A DNA stretch of 64,000 bases. Origin: UBA1227 sp963629305. Its GTDB lineage: Bacteria; Bacillota; Clostridia; Oscillospirales; Acutalibacteraceae. Below are positions 31,924-40,619 of this stretch, piece by piece; the stretch's first letter is position 1; each line of letters begins with the position of its first letter. The stretch covers positions 1-64,000 of the forward strand of contig CAVGIJ010000001.1 of assembly GCA_963629305.1 (NCBI GenBank), read 5' to 3'. Under the pieces are notes generated by a model that was given only the letters and a program-made list of their open reading frames with translations, made no database searches and was not told the origin of the DNA. The position numbers were made by a program, and so were the translations under genes.

Positions 31924-33438
31924 ATGAGAAAAACACACAATTTGGGCGAGTATATCTGCGCGCTGCGGGACGAGGGAGTTTTGAACTATGCGGATATCGA
32001 CGCAAAACTTATGGACACACCGATTGACTGTGTAAGTTATGATACCAGAACTATCTTCGGCACGTCTGTTTTCATATGCAAGGGTGCGCATTTCCGTGAG
32101 GAATTCCTAGAGACCGCAGTTGAGAGCGGAGCGGTTGCATACGTCGCCGAGAGCGTGCACAGAACGAAAGCTCCCCATATCATTGTAAAAGATGTACGCC
32201 ACGCCATGGTTGTACTCGGAAGACTCCATTATGACTGTGTTACGGATAAGATAGAGACCATAGGGATTACAGGAACAAAAGGGAAAACCACTACGGCATT
32301 TTATGTAAAAAATATAATTGACGGATGGCTTGAAGCGGGCGGTGAAAAGTCCTGCGCACTTCTCTCCTCTGTCGAGAATTATGACGGAGTTGTCAAAGAG
32401 GAATCGCATCTCACAACGCCTGAAGTGTTGGAGCTTTATCAGCACTTTCAAAATGCCTATGACAGCGGTATAAAAGAGCTGGTTATGGAGGTTTCCAGCC
32501 AGGCTTTGAAATATGGCAGAGTACGTGGTATGCATTTTGCCATAGGCTGTTTTACCAATATCGGAACAGACCATATCGGACCGGCAGAGCACCTTGACTT
32601 TGAGGATTATTTTTCATCAAAGCTCAAACTTTTTGATATGTGTGATACGGCTTGCGTTAACACGGACGATGAGCGGTCCGGCAGAGTTGTTCAGCGTGTG
32701 AAATCCCACGGGGACAAGTGCAGGCTCGTCACATTCGGTTCTCATCCGGATGACACAATTTACTGTGAGAAGATTGAAAAGCGTGATGACGGACTTTATT
32801 TTACCGTTAAATCAGATTTTTATAACGGAGAGTTTTCCATAACAATGCCGGGTCTGTTCAATGTCTCAAACGCTTTATGCGCAATGGCGATTGCTTATGT
32901 GCTTCGCATTCCGCAGGAATTTGTTCAAAAAGGTTTGCACACCGCACGTGCAAAGGGACGCATGATGGTATTTGAGTCAAAGGACAGGCAAATTACCGCA
33001 ATAGTTGATTACGCTCACAACAAAATGAGTTTTGAGGCTCTTTACAATTCAACAAAGAAAGAGTATCCCGGTAAAAAGATCATTTCCATTTTCGGCGCTC
33101 CCGGCAACAAGGCTCCGAGCAGACGACGTGAACTCGGAGAAGCGAGCGGTGCAAACTCCGACTATGTTTTTATCACAGAGGACGATCCCGCGGAAGAGCG
33201 GTTTTCAGATATTGCAAAGACCATAGAACAGTACGTAAATTGTCCGCACGAAATACTTGAAGACAGAGGCGAGTGTATACGCAAAGCTATTCTGTTTTTT
33301 GAAGGACCGCGTGTTCTCCTTATAATGGGCAAGGGAGATGAGGACGTTATGAAGCGCGGCCTTGTACAGGTGCCGTGTGTGTCGGATCCTGAAAATGTAA
33401 AAAAGTATATCGCCATGTACGATAAAGGGGAAAAATGA
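31924..33438 (+). CDS. Mur ligase family protein, MurE-like
   Basis: 504 residues with three Mur-ligase domains: N-terminal UMP-type binding part (about 1-110), central ATPase ('GITGTKGKTTTAFYVKNII' P-loop near 120; 'LTTPEVLELYQ'; 'ELVMEVSSQALKYGRV'; 'FTNIGTDHIGPAEH') and C-terminal domain ('VDYAHNKMSFEALY', 'GAPGNKAPSRRRELG'). MurE adds the third amino acid to UDP-MurNAc-dipeptide. The specificity loop reads 'EDDPAEERF', not the DNPR of meso-diaminopimelate enzymes, so it uses another amino acid or is a MurE paralogue. The WXG100-like gene follows after one base. Confidence 0.88.
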   Translation: MRKTHNLGEYICALRDEGVLNYADIDAKLMDTPIDCVSYDTRTIFGTSVFICKGAHFREEFLETAVESGAVAYVAESVHRTKAPHIIVKDVRHAMVVLGRLHYDCVTDKIETIGITGTKGKTTTAFYVKNIIDGWLEAGGEKSCALLSSVENYDGVVKEESHLTTPEVLELYQHFQNAYDSGIKELVMEVSSQALKYGRVRGMHFAIGCFTNIGTDHIGPAEHLDFEDYFSSKLKLFDMCDTACVNTDDERSGRVVQRVKSHGDKCRLVTFGSHPDDTIYCEKIEKRDDGLYFTVKSDFYNGEFSITMPGLFNVSNALCAMAIAYVLRIPQEFVQKGLHTARAKGRMMVFESKDRQITAIVDYAHNKMSFEALYNSTKKEYPGKKIISIFGAPGNKAPSRRRELGEASGANSDYVFITEDDPAEERFSDIAKTIEQYVNCPHEILEDRGECIRKAILFFEGPRVLLIMGKGDEDVMKRGLVQVPCVSDPENVKKYIAMYDKGEK

Positions 33439-33439
33439 T

Positions 33440-33703
33440 ATGGGAATTGAAAATCTTACAAAAGAAAGCATAACGAAATACGCCGACGCTATGACGAAAA
33501 CAGAAAAGGATCTTGCCGATGCGATAAAGTGCATTGAGGATACCTGTGACTGGCTTCGGGAGGACTTTGCCGGACAGAATGAGCTTGCTTGGGTGCAAAG
33601 TGTCCAGGCAACAAAGGTAAACCTTTATGATTTTCACGAGCTTGTAAAGAAACAGACGGAAAAGCTCAGGACTATTTCAGAACTTTATGATGCGAATATC
33701 TGA
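33440..33703 (+). CDS. small helical protein, possibly WXG100-like
   Basis: 87 residues, almost all predicted helix: helix 1 'SITKYADAMTKTEKDLADAI', a turn with 'CDWLREDFAGQNELAW', then helix 2 'LYDFHELVKKQTEKLRTISEL'. The length and the Trp-containing hairpin recall WXG100/ESAT-6 proteins, but the strict WxG is absent. GGGGAAAAA lies before the ATG, and the gene is coupled to the Mur ligase. No type VII secretion ATPase is present in the window. Confidence 0.6.
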   Translation: MGIENLTKESITKYADAMTKTEKDLADAIKCIEDTCDWLREDFAGQNELAWVQSVQATKVNLYDFHELVKKQTEKLRTISELYDANI

Positions 33704-33758
33704 GTTTTTATGTAAAGCCTATACATAAAACTTTAAACTTTCCAATACAGCGTTTTAT

Positions 33759-33798
33759 AAGAGTTTCGTGCATTTTTTGTGCGGAACTCTTGTTGTTT
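33759..33798 (+). terminator. intrinsic terminator
   Basis: AAGAGTTTCGTGCA and GTGCGGAACTCTT arms (33759-33791) with a T-rich tail. Confidence 0.8.
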
Positions 33799-33859
33799 TG
33801 TAAGCCATAGATTATAATTAACCGTATCGTATTTAATAAAAAAGAGGAAAACAGAGAAA

Positions 33860-34741
33860 ATGACACATAAACAGGCGGTAGCGCTGCTTTGCGCAGTTAC
33901 ACTTACAAGAGGAGCGGCTTTTCTTTTTTCAAAAATTGCTCTTCGCACTTTAGATACATTTAACCTTATGGGAATAAGATTTTTGCTTGGCTTTATCATT
34001 CTTTTCCTGATATTTGCAAGGAAAATTGTCCGTGATTTCAAATGGAAGACGGTTGGATTCGGAGCAGCTCTCGGTTTTGTATATACGGCGGTTATGGGGT
34101 TTGAACTGACGTCAATAAAAACTACACCTACATCGGTTACATCCTTTCTTGAACATCTTGCGATTATTTTCGTTCCTATTGCGGAATCCGTTATAAGGAG
34201 AAGACTTCCGAAACCGGCATCTGTAGTGAGCGCGTTGCTCGCTGTTTTAGGTGTTGCGCTTCTTACTCTTTCCGGTGACGGTACGTTGGTACTCACAAGG
34301 GGAGAAATATATGCGGTGATATGTGCCGTGACATATGCGGTTGCAATCATACTTACAGACAGGATGTCACATGCGGAGGACGGACTGATAATAGGTTTTT
34401 GGCAGCTTGGGTTTATGGGCATTTTCGGATTTATTGCGTCGTTTGTTTTTGAGACTCCGAGACTGCCGTCAACAATGACAGAGTGGGGCGTTGTCCTTGC
34501 CCTTGCACTTATCTGTACAGCATTCGGTTTTGCATTTCAACCGGTTGCACAGAGCGGACTTTCTTCTGAAGAGGCAGGTACAATCTGTGCACTCAATCCC
34601 GCTTTTACCGCTATACTCGGAGCACTGTTCCTGAATGAACCTTTTTCTGTTCAGTCAGTTATCGGTGCCATGCTCATACTCGGAGGTCTTGTCATAACAA
34701 GCAAATTCGGTGGTGATAACGTCTCTCCGGTAGAAAATTAA
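33860..34741 (+). CDS. EamA/DMT-family transporter
   Basis: 293 residues with ten hydrophobic segments in two EamA repeats (about 5-140 and 155-290). The first repeat opens 'AVTLTRGAAFLFSKIALR' and holds 'FLEHLAIIFVPIAE'; the second ends with 'LNPAFTAILGALFLNEPFS'. Family members export amino acids or other metabolites; the substrate is unknown. AAAGAGG precedes the ATG. It probably forms one transcript with the lipase-like gene 25 bases downstream. Confidence 0.9.
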   Translation: MTHKQAVALLCAVTLTRGAAFLFSKIALRTLDTFNLMGIRFLLGFIILFLIFARKIVRDFKWKTVGFGAALGFVYTAVMGFELTSIKTTPTSVTSFLEHLAIIFVPIAESVIRRRLPKPASVVSALLAVLGVALLTLSGDGTLVLTRGEIYAVICAVTYAVAIILTDRMSHAEDGLIIGFWQLGFMGIFGFIASFVFETPRLPSTMTEWGVVLALALICTAFGFAFQPVAQSGLSSEEAGTICALNPAFTAILGALFLNEPFSVQSVIGAMLILGGLVITSKFGGDNVSPVEN

Positions 34742-34766
34742 TAAAATCGAAAGAAGAGGTATAAAA

Positions 34767-36185
34767 GTGTTTGAATTGTATTTCCAAAAAGAACATGCGG
34801 GACTTTTGCAAAAGGATGGCTTTAAGGCTCTCTATAAATATTCGGACAGATATTTTTACGGAAATTCATTCAGCTTTTCATATAATCTTGCAAAAATAAG
34901 CCTTTGCCTTGCCGTGGCGGCAATGAACCCGGACAGCCTGAAAGGTGATTACGTAAAAGCGTCGGAAAATCTTAAAAATTTTCTCGAAAATCTCGGATTT
35001 TCGGATTTTCATACTAATGAGTCATTTTTGGAAAAACCGTGTGCCGATTCGTTTGGCGTGGGGATTGCAAAAAAGAAAATTCGTGTTGACGGTAAGGTGT
35101 ATACGCTTCTTGCGGTAGGGTGCCGTGGCGGAGGATACGAGCTTGAATGGTGCGGGAACTTCAATATCGGTACGGACGGGGATTTCGCCGGATTTCGTGC
35201 GTCCTCACAGATAGCATACGACTTTATAAAAAAATATATATATTATTTCAAAGTTTCGGGTCCCGTCATCCTCTGGGGCGCGGGATTTTCGCGCGGTGGC
35301 GCAACCTGCAACATGCTCGGCGGAAAAATAGACGGTGTTCTCGCACGTGGCGAACAACCGTTTGACGGGGTGACTTTGGAACGTCGCCATGCGTACTTTT
35401 ATACATTTGAGGCACCGCGCGGCGCATGCACTGAGAGCAGAGAAGCCGTTGTGTGTACCAACATCTTTAATGTGGTAAATGAAAACGATCTTGTGACATA
35501 TGCAGCACCGTCTGCATTTGGGTTTGGTAGATTCGGTAAAGATGTTTTTTTGCCGTCACGCACTAATTGTGATAAGCGTGAGTATGAGAAAATTCTGAGA
35601 AAAGTACGTGACGAGATAAATCTCATATACGGAATGAATATTATGGCACTCACACAAAATGTTCTCGGCGATGTATTCCTCGTGCCTCCGAAGTTCATAA
35701 AAAACGAAACAAGATCTGTCGGAGAATTTTTGTCGGACTACATGAAAATTCTTTGTGATGAAGCGGGGAGCAGAGAGGGAAGCCTGCCTGTATTTGCCGC
35801 TACGCAGCACATGCTATCAATTTTCTTTAAGACGGATTCAAATATGACTTCCCTTATCTTCCGAAATTATGTAAAGCTCATCACAAAAAATACGGATGCG
35901 ATTTTATCCGGTATTTTTGAAAATAATATTGATGCTACGCTGACTGTTCTCAGAAACAACTTTTACGTCGCCATGAGAGAAAGCAATGTTACCGAAAAAG
36001 CCGTTGAGGAGATACATGAGGATGTAACTGCAATTTTTGATTTCTTTTCAAAGGTGGCTAACGACTATCCGTATGATTTTTCAATATTTGTATTTAATCT
36101 TCCCGGTGTTGTTGCCCCGCATGACTACGGACTTGAAATGGCTTTTTTGAACGCACTTGATGAAGAATATTTTAAAAACGTATAA
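34767..36185 (+). CDS. lipase-like alpha/beta hydrolase, large cytosolic form
   Basis: 472 residues (GTG start, AAGAGGT before it), no signal peptide. The nucleophile elbow is 'LWGAGFSRGGATCNMLGGKI' (GxSxGG, near residue 174). A preceding strand reads 'VYTLLAVGCRGGGYELEW'. Together they resemble Mbeg1/class-3-lipase-like hydrolases. An acidic 'NVVNENDLVTYAAP' follows, as in lipases where the catalytic Asp sits. The C-terminal 200 residues are helical and unassigned. It lies between a transporter gene and an alpha-glucosidase; the substrate is unknown. Confidence 0.7.
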   Translation: MFELYFQKEHAGLLQKDGFKALYKYSDRYFYGNSFSFSYNLAKISLCLAVAAMNPDSLKGDYVKASENLKNFLENLGFSDFHTNESFLEKPCADSFGVGIAKKKIRVDGKVYTLLAVGCRGGGYELEWCGNFNIGTDGDFAGFRASSQIAYDFIKKYIYYFKVSGPVILWGAGFSRGGATCNMLGGKIDGVLARGEQPFDGVTLERRHAYFYTFEAPRGACTESREAVVCTNIFNVVNENDLVTYAAPSAFGFGRFGKDVFLPSRTNCDKREYEKILRKVRDEINLIYGMNIMALTQNVLGDVFLVPPKFIKNETRSVGEFLSDYMKILCDEAGSREGSLPVFAATQHMLSIFFKTDSNMTSLIFRNYVKLITKNTDAILSGIFENNIDATLTVLRNNFYVAMRESNVTEKAVEEIHEDVTAIFDFFSKVANDYPYDFSIFVFNLPGVVAPHDYGLEMAFLNALDEEYFKNV

Positions 36186-36212
36186 ATAAATTACTTACGG
36201 CAGGTGAAGTAT

Positions 36213-37916
36213 ATGAGAAAACAAAAAATTGACAACTCATGGTTCAAGGAAATTTCCGTTTATCAAATTTGGTGCCGTTCATTCAAGGATGGAAACGGAG
36301 ACGGAAACGGAGACCTTCTCGGTGTTCTCGAAAAACTGGATTACATAAAAAGTCTGGGTGTAGATGCAATTTGGTTTTCGCCGATATACCCATCCCCGAA
36401 TGCGGACTACGGGTATGATATCTCTGACTACAAGAATATCCATCCGGATTTTGGCGACCTTGATCTCTTTAAAAAAGTGCTTGATGAGGCTCACGCAAGG
36501 GGCCTTAAGGTCATAATGGACCTTGTTGTGAATCACACATCTGATGAGCATTACTGGTTCAAGGAGAGTATGAAGGGCCCCGATAATCCCTATCATGACT
36601 ATTATATCTGGCGAAAAGGCAGAGGCGGAGACTGCAAAAACGGAACCAATCCGCCGAACAACTGGCTTTCGATTTTTGAGGGCGACGCATGGGAATACAA
36701 TAAGGATATCGATGAATTTTATCTCCATGTATTTGCGAAGAAACAGCCTGATCTTAACATGGACAACCCAAAGGTCCGTGAGGAAGTAAAGGACATAATG
36801 AGATTTTGGCTTGATATGGGTGTAGACGGATTCCGCGAAGATGTTATTACCTTTATCTCCAAAAAAGAAGGACTTCCCGACGGATTCCCGATTCCGGTGG
36901 CATGCGGTGTTGAGCATTATAATAAGGGGCCGCATTGCCGCGAATATGTTGATGAGTTTCGACGTGATGTTATAAATAAATATGATTGTTTTGTCGTTGC
37001 CGAATCACCGATGACAAATTCAAAAGATGCCATTGAGTATACATCGGGAAAAAATCGTCCGTTTGACATGATGATAAGCTTTGATCATATGGGTGCAGAC
37101 TGCTTTATGACAGATACGATTCATCTTCCGTTTTCCTTGAGAAAACTAAAAAAGGCCATGTCATCATGGCAGAAGGATCTTTACGGAAAGTCATGGAATG
37201 CCCTTTATATTGAAAACCATGACCATCCGAGAATAATCAGCCGTTACGGTGATGAAAAGTTCAGAACAGAGAGCGGAAAAATGCTTGCAACTATGGCATA
37301 TATGCAAAGCGGAACACCGTTTATCTACCAGGGACAAGAAATAGGAATGCTTAACAATCATCTTAAAACGCTTGATGATTTTAAGGATGTTGTTACTTTC
37401 AACAATGAAAAAGTATTCAAAAAATTCGGCATTCCCCGTTTTGTCTACCTTAAAATTGCGAATAAAACGAGCCGTGAAAATTCGCGTACACCTGTTCAGT
37501 GGGATTCTACCGAAAATGCGGGATTTACGAGCGGAACACCGTGGTTCGGTGTAAATCCAAACTACAAAGAGATAAATGTAGCGGCAGAGGAGGCTGATCC
37601 GAATTCGATTCTCAATTATTACAGATGGCTTCTTAAGGTTCGTAAGGAAAATAAAATTCTCATATACGGAAACTTTAAAGAGCACTGCAAGAGAAGCAAG
37701 AAGGTTTATTGTTACGAGAGAAGCTATAAGGGTCAGCGAGCACTTGTGGTTTGTTCTTTCAACAAAAATAACATGAAATTCCGCGCGCCGCGCGGCTTTA
37801 AGCTTGACAGTGAAGCTCTCTTACTTTACACGTACAGTGACGCAAAAAAAGCTCATACAGACGAAAAAGAAATAACTCTTCGTCCGTATGAGGCCCTTGT
37901 GTACCTTTATAAGTAA
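36213..37916 (+). CDS. alpha-glucosidase, GH13 oligo-1,6-glucosidase type
   Basis: 567 residues from ATG 36213 (GGCAGGTG 8 bases before). GH13 regions: 'VDAIWFSPIYPSPNADYGYD', region I 'DLVVNHTS', region II 'GVDGFREDVI' with the nucleophile Asp, region III 'FVVAESPM' with the acid Glu, and region IV 'ENHDHPR' with the transition-state Asp. This is the MalL/TreC/DexB subgroup that cleaves terminal alpha-1,6 (and some alpha-1,4) glucose from short oligosaccharides in the cytosol. There is no sugar transporter beside it. Confidence 0.93.
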   Translation: MRKQKIDNSWFKEISVYQIWCRSFKDGNGDGNGDLLGVLEKLDYIKSLGVDAIWFSPIYPSPNADYGYDISDYKNIHPDFGDLDLFKKVLDEAHARGLKVIMDLVVNHTSDEHYWFKESMKGPDNPYHDYYIWRKGRGGDCKNGTNPPNNWLSIFEGDAWEYNKDIDEFYLHVFAKKQPDLNMDNPKVREEVKDIMRFWLDMGVDGFREDVITFISKKEGLPDGFPIPVACGVEHYNKGPHCREYVDEFRRDVINKYDCFVVAESPMTNSKDAIEYTSGKNRPFDMMISFDHMGADCFMTDTIHLPFSLRKLKKAMSSWQKDLYGKSWNALYIENHDHPRIISRYGDEKFRTESGKMLATMAYMQSGTPFIYQGQEIGMLNNHLKTLDDFKDVVTFNNEKVFKKFGIPRFVYLKIANKTSRENSRTPVQWDSTENAGFTSGTPWFGVNPNYKEINVAAEEADPNSILNYYRWLLKVRKENKILIYGNFKEHCKRSKKVYCYERSYKGQRALVVCSFNKNNMKFRAPRGFKLDSEALLLYTYSDAKKAHTDEKEITLRPYEALVYLYK

Positions 37917-37943
37917 ATGTGTAAAGAATAAAGTCATATCTCT

Positions 37944-37982
37944 ATTTGCCGCGGACTGTTTCGGACTGCGGCAAATTTTTTT
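37944..37982. terminator. intrinsic terminator after the alpha-glucosidase
   Basis: ATTTGCCGC (37944-37952) pairs with GCGGCAAAT (37968-37976), followed by a T run that reaches the 3' end of the convergent phosphodiesterase gene. Confidence 0.88.
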
Positions 37983-38466
37983 ACAGTTCACTATGTTCAA
38001 ACTTCATGCAGCTCTTTTCATCTGCGTGGCTGTCATCAACGGTTATGATTCCGTAGGATCCGTTTATGACAGCACCCGGATTGAAGAGGTATATTCCGTC
38101 TTTTTCCTCAAAATAAGGCCTGTGCGTGTGACCGAAAAGGACAACCTCACGTTCATTGTTTTTGGCATCTATGAATATCTCGGATATTCCCGTTTTTACA
38201 TGTTGTGCGTATCCGTGTGTGATATAAAATTTGTGTCCGCATATGTTTTCGTAAGCTGTTGTCGGCAACGACGAAAAAAAATCGCAATTGCCTTTCACGG
38301 CAAAGAATTTTTTTCGTGTTATCCCGGGTATCTCTTTGAGGCTGAGATCAATATCTCTCTCTCCGTCTCCGAGATGAATGATAATACCCGCATCACTGTT
38401 TTCGTTTAGTATACTGTAAACATATTCCTCTTTGCCGTGTGAGTCCGACATCACTAGAATTTTCAT
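37981..38466 (-). CDS. YfcE/MJ0936-family metallophosphoesterase
   Basis: 161 residues from the ATG at 38466 (CGGAG 8 bases before on the minus strand). The much longer open frame upstream runs through the symporter's regulatory region and is not real. Metal motifs: 'MSDSHG', 'HLGDGERD', 'VKGNCDF', 'YITHGY' and 'LFGHTHRP'. Members are calcineurin-like phosphodiesterases acting on artificial diesters or 2',3'-cyclic nucleotides; the true substrate is unknown. Confidence 0.92.
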   Translation of the reverse strand: MKILVMSDSHGKEEYVYSILNENSDAGIIIHLGDGERDIDLSLKEIPGITRKKFFAVKGNCDFFSSLPTTAYENICGHKFYITHGYAQHVKTGISEIFIDAKNNEREVVLFGHTHRPYFEEKDGIYLFNPGAVINGSYGIITVDDSHADEKSCMKFEHSEL

Positions 38467-38562
38467 ATGTGTGTCTCCGTTCATTGCAATTGTTATAAAC
38501 CTCAAGTATGAAACTAATTGTAACACTAAGATGTAAAACTGCAAGATACGAAAAATTTTGGA

Positions 38563-38595
38563 TTGACATATACCATATGGTGTGGTATGGTATAT
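38563..38595 (+). promoter_or_regulatory. symporter promoter filled by an inverted repeat
   Basis: TTGACA (38563-38568), 17 bases, TATGGT (38586-38591). ATATACCATA (38568-38577) and TATGGTATAT (38586-38595) are perfect 10-bp inverted arms 8 bases apart and occupy the spacer and the -10 box. ACCATATGGT inside is itself a palindrome. This looks like a dimeric repressor site, so the gene would be controlled by a protein at initiation and by glycine RNA at elongation. Confidence 0.7.
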
Positions 38596-38609
38596 CTTGC
38601 TTTCTGAGA

Positions 38610-38726
38610 AACTCTTGGGATTGGTATTATCAAGACCGAGAGCGGAGAAAACTCTGGAGAATCCCTTTAGTGGGTGCCGAAGGTGCAAGGCTTAATACGC
38701 CGAATCTCTCAGGCAAAAGGACAGAG
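38610..38726 (+). promoter_or_regulatory. glycine riboswitch, single aptamer with 5' ghost stem
   Basis: The core blocks match the glycine aptamer: ACTCTGGAGA (38651-38660), GTGCCGAAGGTGCAAGG (38674-38690) and CTCTCAGGCAAAAGGACAG (38706-38724). Only one full aptamer is present. Upstream, CTCTTGG (38612-38618) pairs with CCGAGAG (38636-38642) as a short stem, the arrangement of singlet aptamers with a 5' 'ghost' partner. GAGACGAC (38724-38731) can pair with GTCGTTCTC (38760-38768), competing with the aptamer's closing helix just before the terminator. Expected: glycine binding permits read-through into the symporter. Confidence 0.95.
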
Positions 38727-38770
38727 ACGACTTCTTTATAAAAAAGAGGAATGAGTTTTGTCGTTCTCCG

Positions 38771-38797
38771 GAGCTGTTTTTAACAGCTCTTTTTTTT
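38771..38797 (+). terminator. terminator of the glycine riboswitch expression platform
   Basis: GAGCTGTT, 3-base loop, AACAGCTC, then eight T; it ends 27 bases before the symporter start codon. Confidence 0.92.
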
Positions 38798-38823
38798 ATT
38801 TTATTTTACGGAGGAAGAAAAAC

Positions 38824-40230
38824 ATGGAAACAGCACTTTATGACATTGTGTGTAACATAAATACATACTTGTCAAGCTACATCTTGGTATTTTTGCTTGT
38901 TGGTGTAGGTCTTTGGTACACAATTAAAACACGTTTTGTTCAGGTGAGATGCTTCGGCGAGGGAATGAAAAAAACTTTTGGCAATCTAACTCTCAACGGA
39001 AAAAAGCATGACAGCGGAATGAGTTCCTTCCAAGCTCTTGCAACCGCTATAGCTGCACAGGTAGGTACGGGAAATATTGTCGGTGCCTCCGGTGCAATCC
39101 TTACAGGTGGTCCTGGTGCTATCTTTTGGATGTGGGTTATAGCCTTCTTCGGTATGGCAACCATATATGCAGAAGCAGTACTTGCTCAGGAAACAAGACA
39201 AATTGCGCCTGACGGAACTGTAAAAGGAGGTCCTGTGTACTATATTACGACTGCATTCAAGGGCGGCTTCGGGAAATTTCTTGCCGGCTTCTTTGCTGTG
39301 GCAATAATCCTCGCACTCGGCTTTATGGGCTGTATGGTGCAGTCAAATTCTATAGGTTCAACTTTTGAAACCGCATTCGGTATACCTTCATGGATTGTCG
39401 GAATAGTGCTGGTAATAATCTGTGCAGTGATTTTCCTTGGCGGCGTTTCGCGACTTGCATCTGTCACAGAGAAACTTGTACCTATTATGGCTGCTATTTT
39501 TATATTGGGCGGTCTCACTGTCCTTATCATAAGAATAAAGTATATACCGGAAACCTTCGGTATGATTTTTAAGTACGCATTTCATCCTCAGGCAATAATC
39601 GGCGGTGGATTTGGCTATGCTATAAAGACCGCAATAAGCCAGGGTGCAAAGCGCGGACTTTTCTCAAATGAGGCCGGTATGGGTTCTACGCCTCACGCTC
39701 ATGCACAGGCCCACGTAGAAAAACCGCATGATCAGGGCGTTGTTGCTATGATAGGTGTGTTTATAGATACATTTGTTGTTCTTACACTCAATGCACTTGT
39801 TATTATCTCGACTCTTTATACGAAGGGTGGTATACTTGAAAAAGGTTATGTCGGAGATATAACGGAAACAATAGGTAAGGCAAACCTTGCACAAACAGCC
39901 TTCGGATCGGTTTTCGGTGAGAAATTCGGTGCGGCATTTGTTGCAATATGTCTGTTCTTCTTTGCTTTTTCAACCATACTCGGCTGGAATCTTTTCGGCA
40001 AAATCAATGCTGATTACCTTTTCGGAAAGAAAAATCCGAAGACTTGCAAAGTTGTTTATACTTTGATTGCCCTTGTATTTATCTTCCTCGGAACGCTTGC
40101 TTCAAATGACCTTGTATGGGAACTTACAGATATGTTCAACAACCTTATGGTTATTCCGAACGTCATTGCTTTGTTCGCTCTTACCGGTATTGTTGTTAAA
40201 TCCGCAAAAACTGCAAAATCCGACAAATAA
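38824..40230 (+). CDS. sodium:alanine/glycine symporter (AGCS family)
   Basis: 468 residues from ATG 38824 (GGAGGAAG 7 bases before); the frame upstream belongs to the riboswitch terminator. About ten to eleven membrane segments. AGCS hallmarks: 'FQALATAIAAQVGTGNIVG' (sodium and substrate site), 'GGPGAIFWMWVIAFFGMATI', 'KRGLFSNEAGMGSTPHAHA' and 'GWNLFGKINADYLFG'. The glycine riboswitch shows that the physiological solute is glycine, taken up or exported with sodium when glycine is plentiful. Confidence 0.95.
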   Translation: METALYDIVCNINTYLSSYILVFLLVGVGLWYTIKTRFVQVRCFGEGMKKTFGNLTLNGKKHDSGMSSFQALATAIAAQVGTGNIVGASGAILTGGPGAIFWMWVIAFFGMATIYAEAVLAQETRQIAPDGTVKGGPVYYITTAFKGGFGKFLAGFFAVAIILALGFMGCMVQSNSIGSTFETAFGIPSWIVGIVLVIICAVIFLGGVSRLASVTEKLVPIMAAIFILGGLTVLIIRIKYIPETFGMIFKYAFHPQAIIGGGFGYAIKTAISQGAKRGLFSNEAGMGSTPHAHAQAHVEKPHDQGVVAMIGVFIDTFVVLTLNALVIISTLYTKGGILEKGYVGDITETIGKANLAQTAFGSVFGEKFGAAFVAICLFFFAFSTILGWNLFGKINADYLFGKKNPKTCKVVYTLIALVFIFLGTLASNDLVWELTDMFNNLMVIPNVIALFALTGIVVKSAKTAKSDK

Positions 40231-40265
40231 GTCTATTGTTAAATCTTATTGAGAGGGTATTAAAT

Positions 40266-40568
40266 ATGGTAAAACATATCATTTTATGGACGCTTAAAGA
40301 TGAATTAACTGATTCTCAGCGAGATGAAGTAAAGAATGGCATAAAGAACGGTCTTGAAGGGCTTGCGGGTAAAATACCCGGGATGACGGATGTATCTGTC
40401 CGTATTGATTGTCTTTCATCTTCAACAGCGGATGTTATGCTCGACACAACCTTTGAAACTGCCGATGACCTTAAAGCATACGGAGAAAATCCGCTTCACG
40501 TTGCAGTTGCCGATACAAAGGTGCGACCATATACGAAGATACGCTCATGTATGGATTTTGAAGTATAA
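40266..40568 (+). CDS. Dabb (stress-responsive alpha/beta barrel) domain protein
   Basis: 100 residues from ATG 40266 (GAGAGGG 9 bases before). A ferredoxin-like single domain: 'VKHIILWTLKDELTDSQ', 'LAGKIPGMTDVSVRIDC', 'DVMLDTTFETADDLKAYGEN' and 'HVAVADTKVRPY' follow the Dabb pattern, including the His that lines the pocket. Dabb proteins dimerise into a barrel; functions range from stress proteins to cyclases. It follows the symporter by 35 bases and shares its terminator. Confidence 0.85.
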   Translation: MVKHIILWTLKDELTDSQRDEVKNGIKNGLEGLAGKIPGMTDVSVRIDCLSSSTADVMLDTTFETADDLKAYGENPLHVAVADTKVRPYTKIRSCMDFEV

Positions 40569-40587
40569 GCGTTATATTGACATGTTT

Positions 40588-40619
40588 AAACCCCGACCGT
40601 ATACCGGCCGGGGTTTTTT
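40588..40619 (+). terminator. intrinsic terminator after the Dabb gene
   Basis: AAACCCCG and CGGGGTTTTTT arms with inner CCG/CGG pairing. Confidence 0.92.

Noticed and set aside
33440..33703. Firm call of a type VII (WXG100) secretion substrate
   Set aside because: The WxG turn is not intact and no EssC-type ATPase or other secretion gene is nearby; it was kept only as a possibility.
36279..36935. A 218-codon frame antisense to the alpha-glucosidase
   Set aside because: Shadow of a strongly conserved GH13 gene; Cys/Arg-rich composition typical of antisense frames.
38467..38688. N-terminal extension of the phosphodiesterase frame
   Set aside because: It runs backward through the symporter promoter and riboswitch start; the ATG at 38466 has a ribosome site and begins the metal motif normally.
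38600..38823. Second glycine aptamer in tandem
   Set aside because: Only one set of core blocks is present; the upstream stem lacks the GCCGAAGG and CAGGCAAAAGG elements and fits a ghost aptamer.
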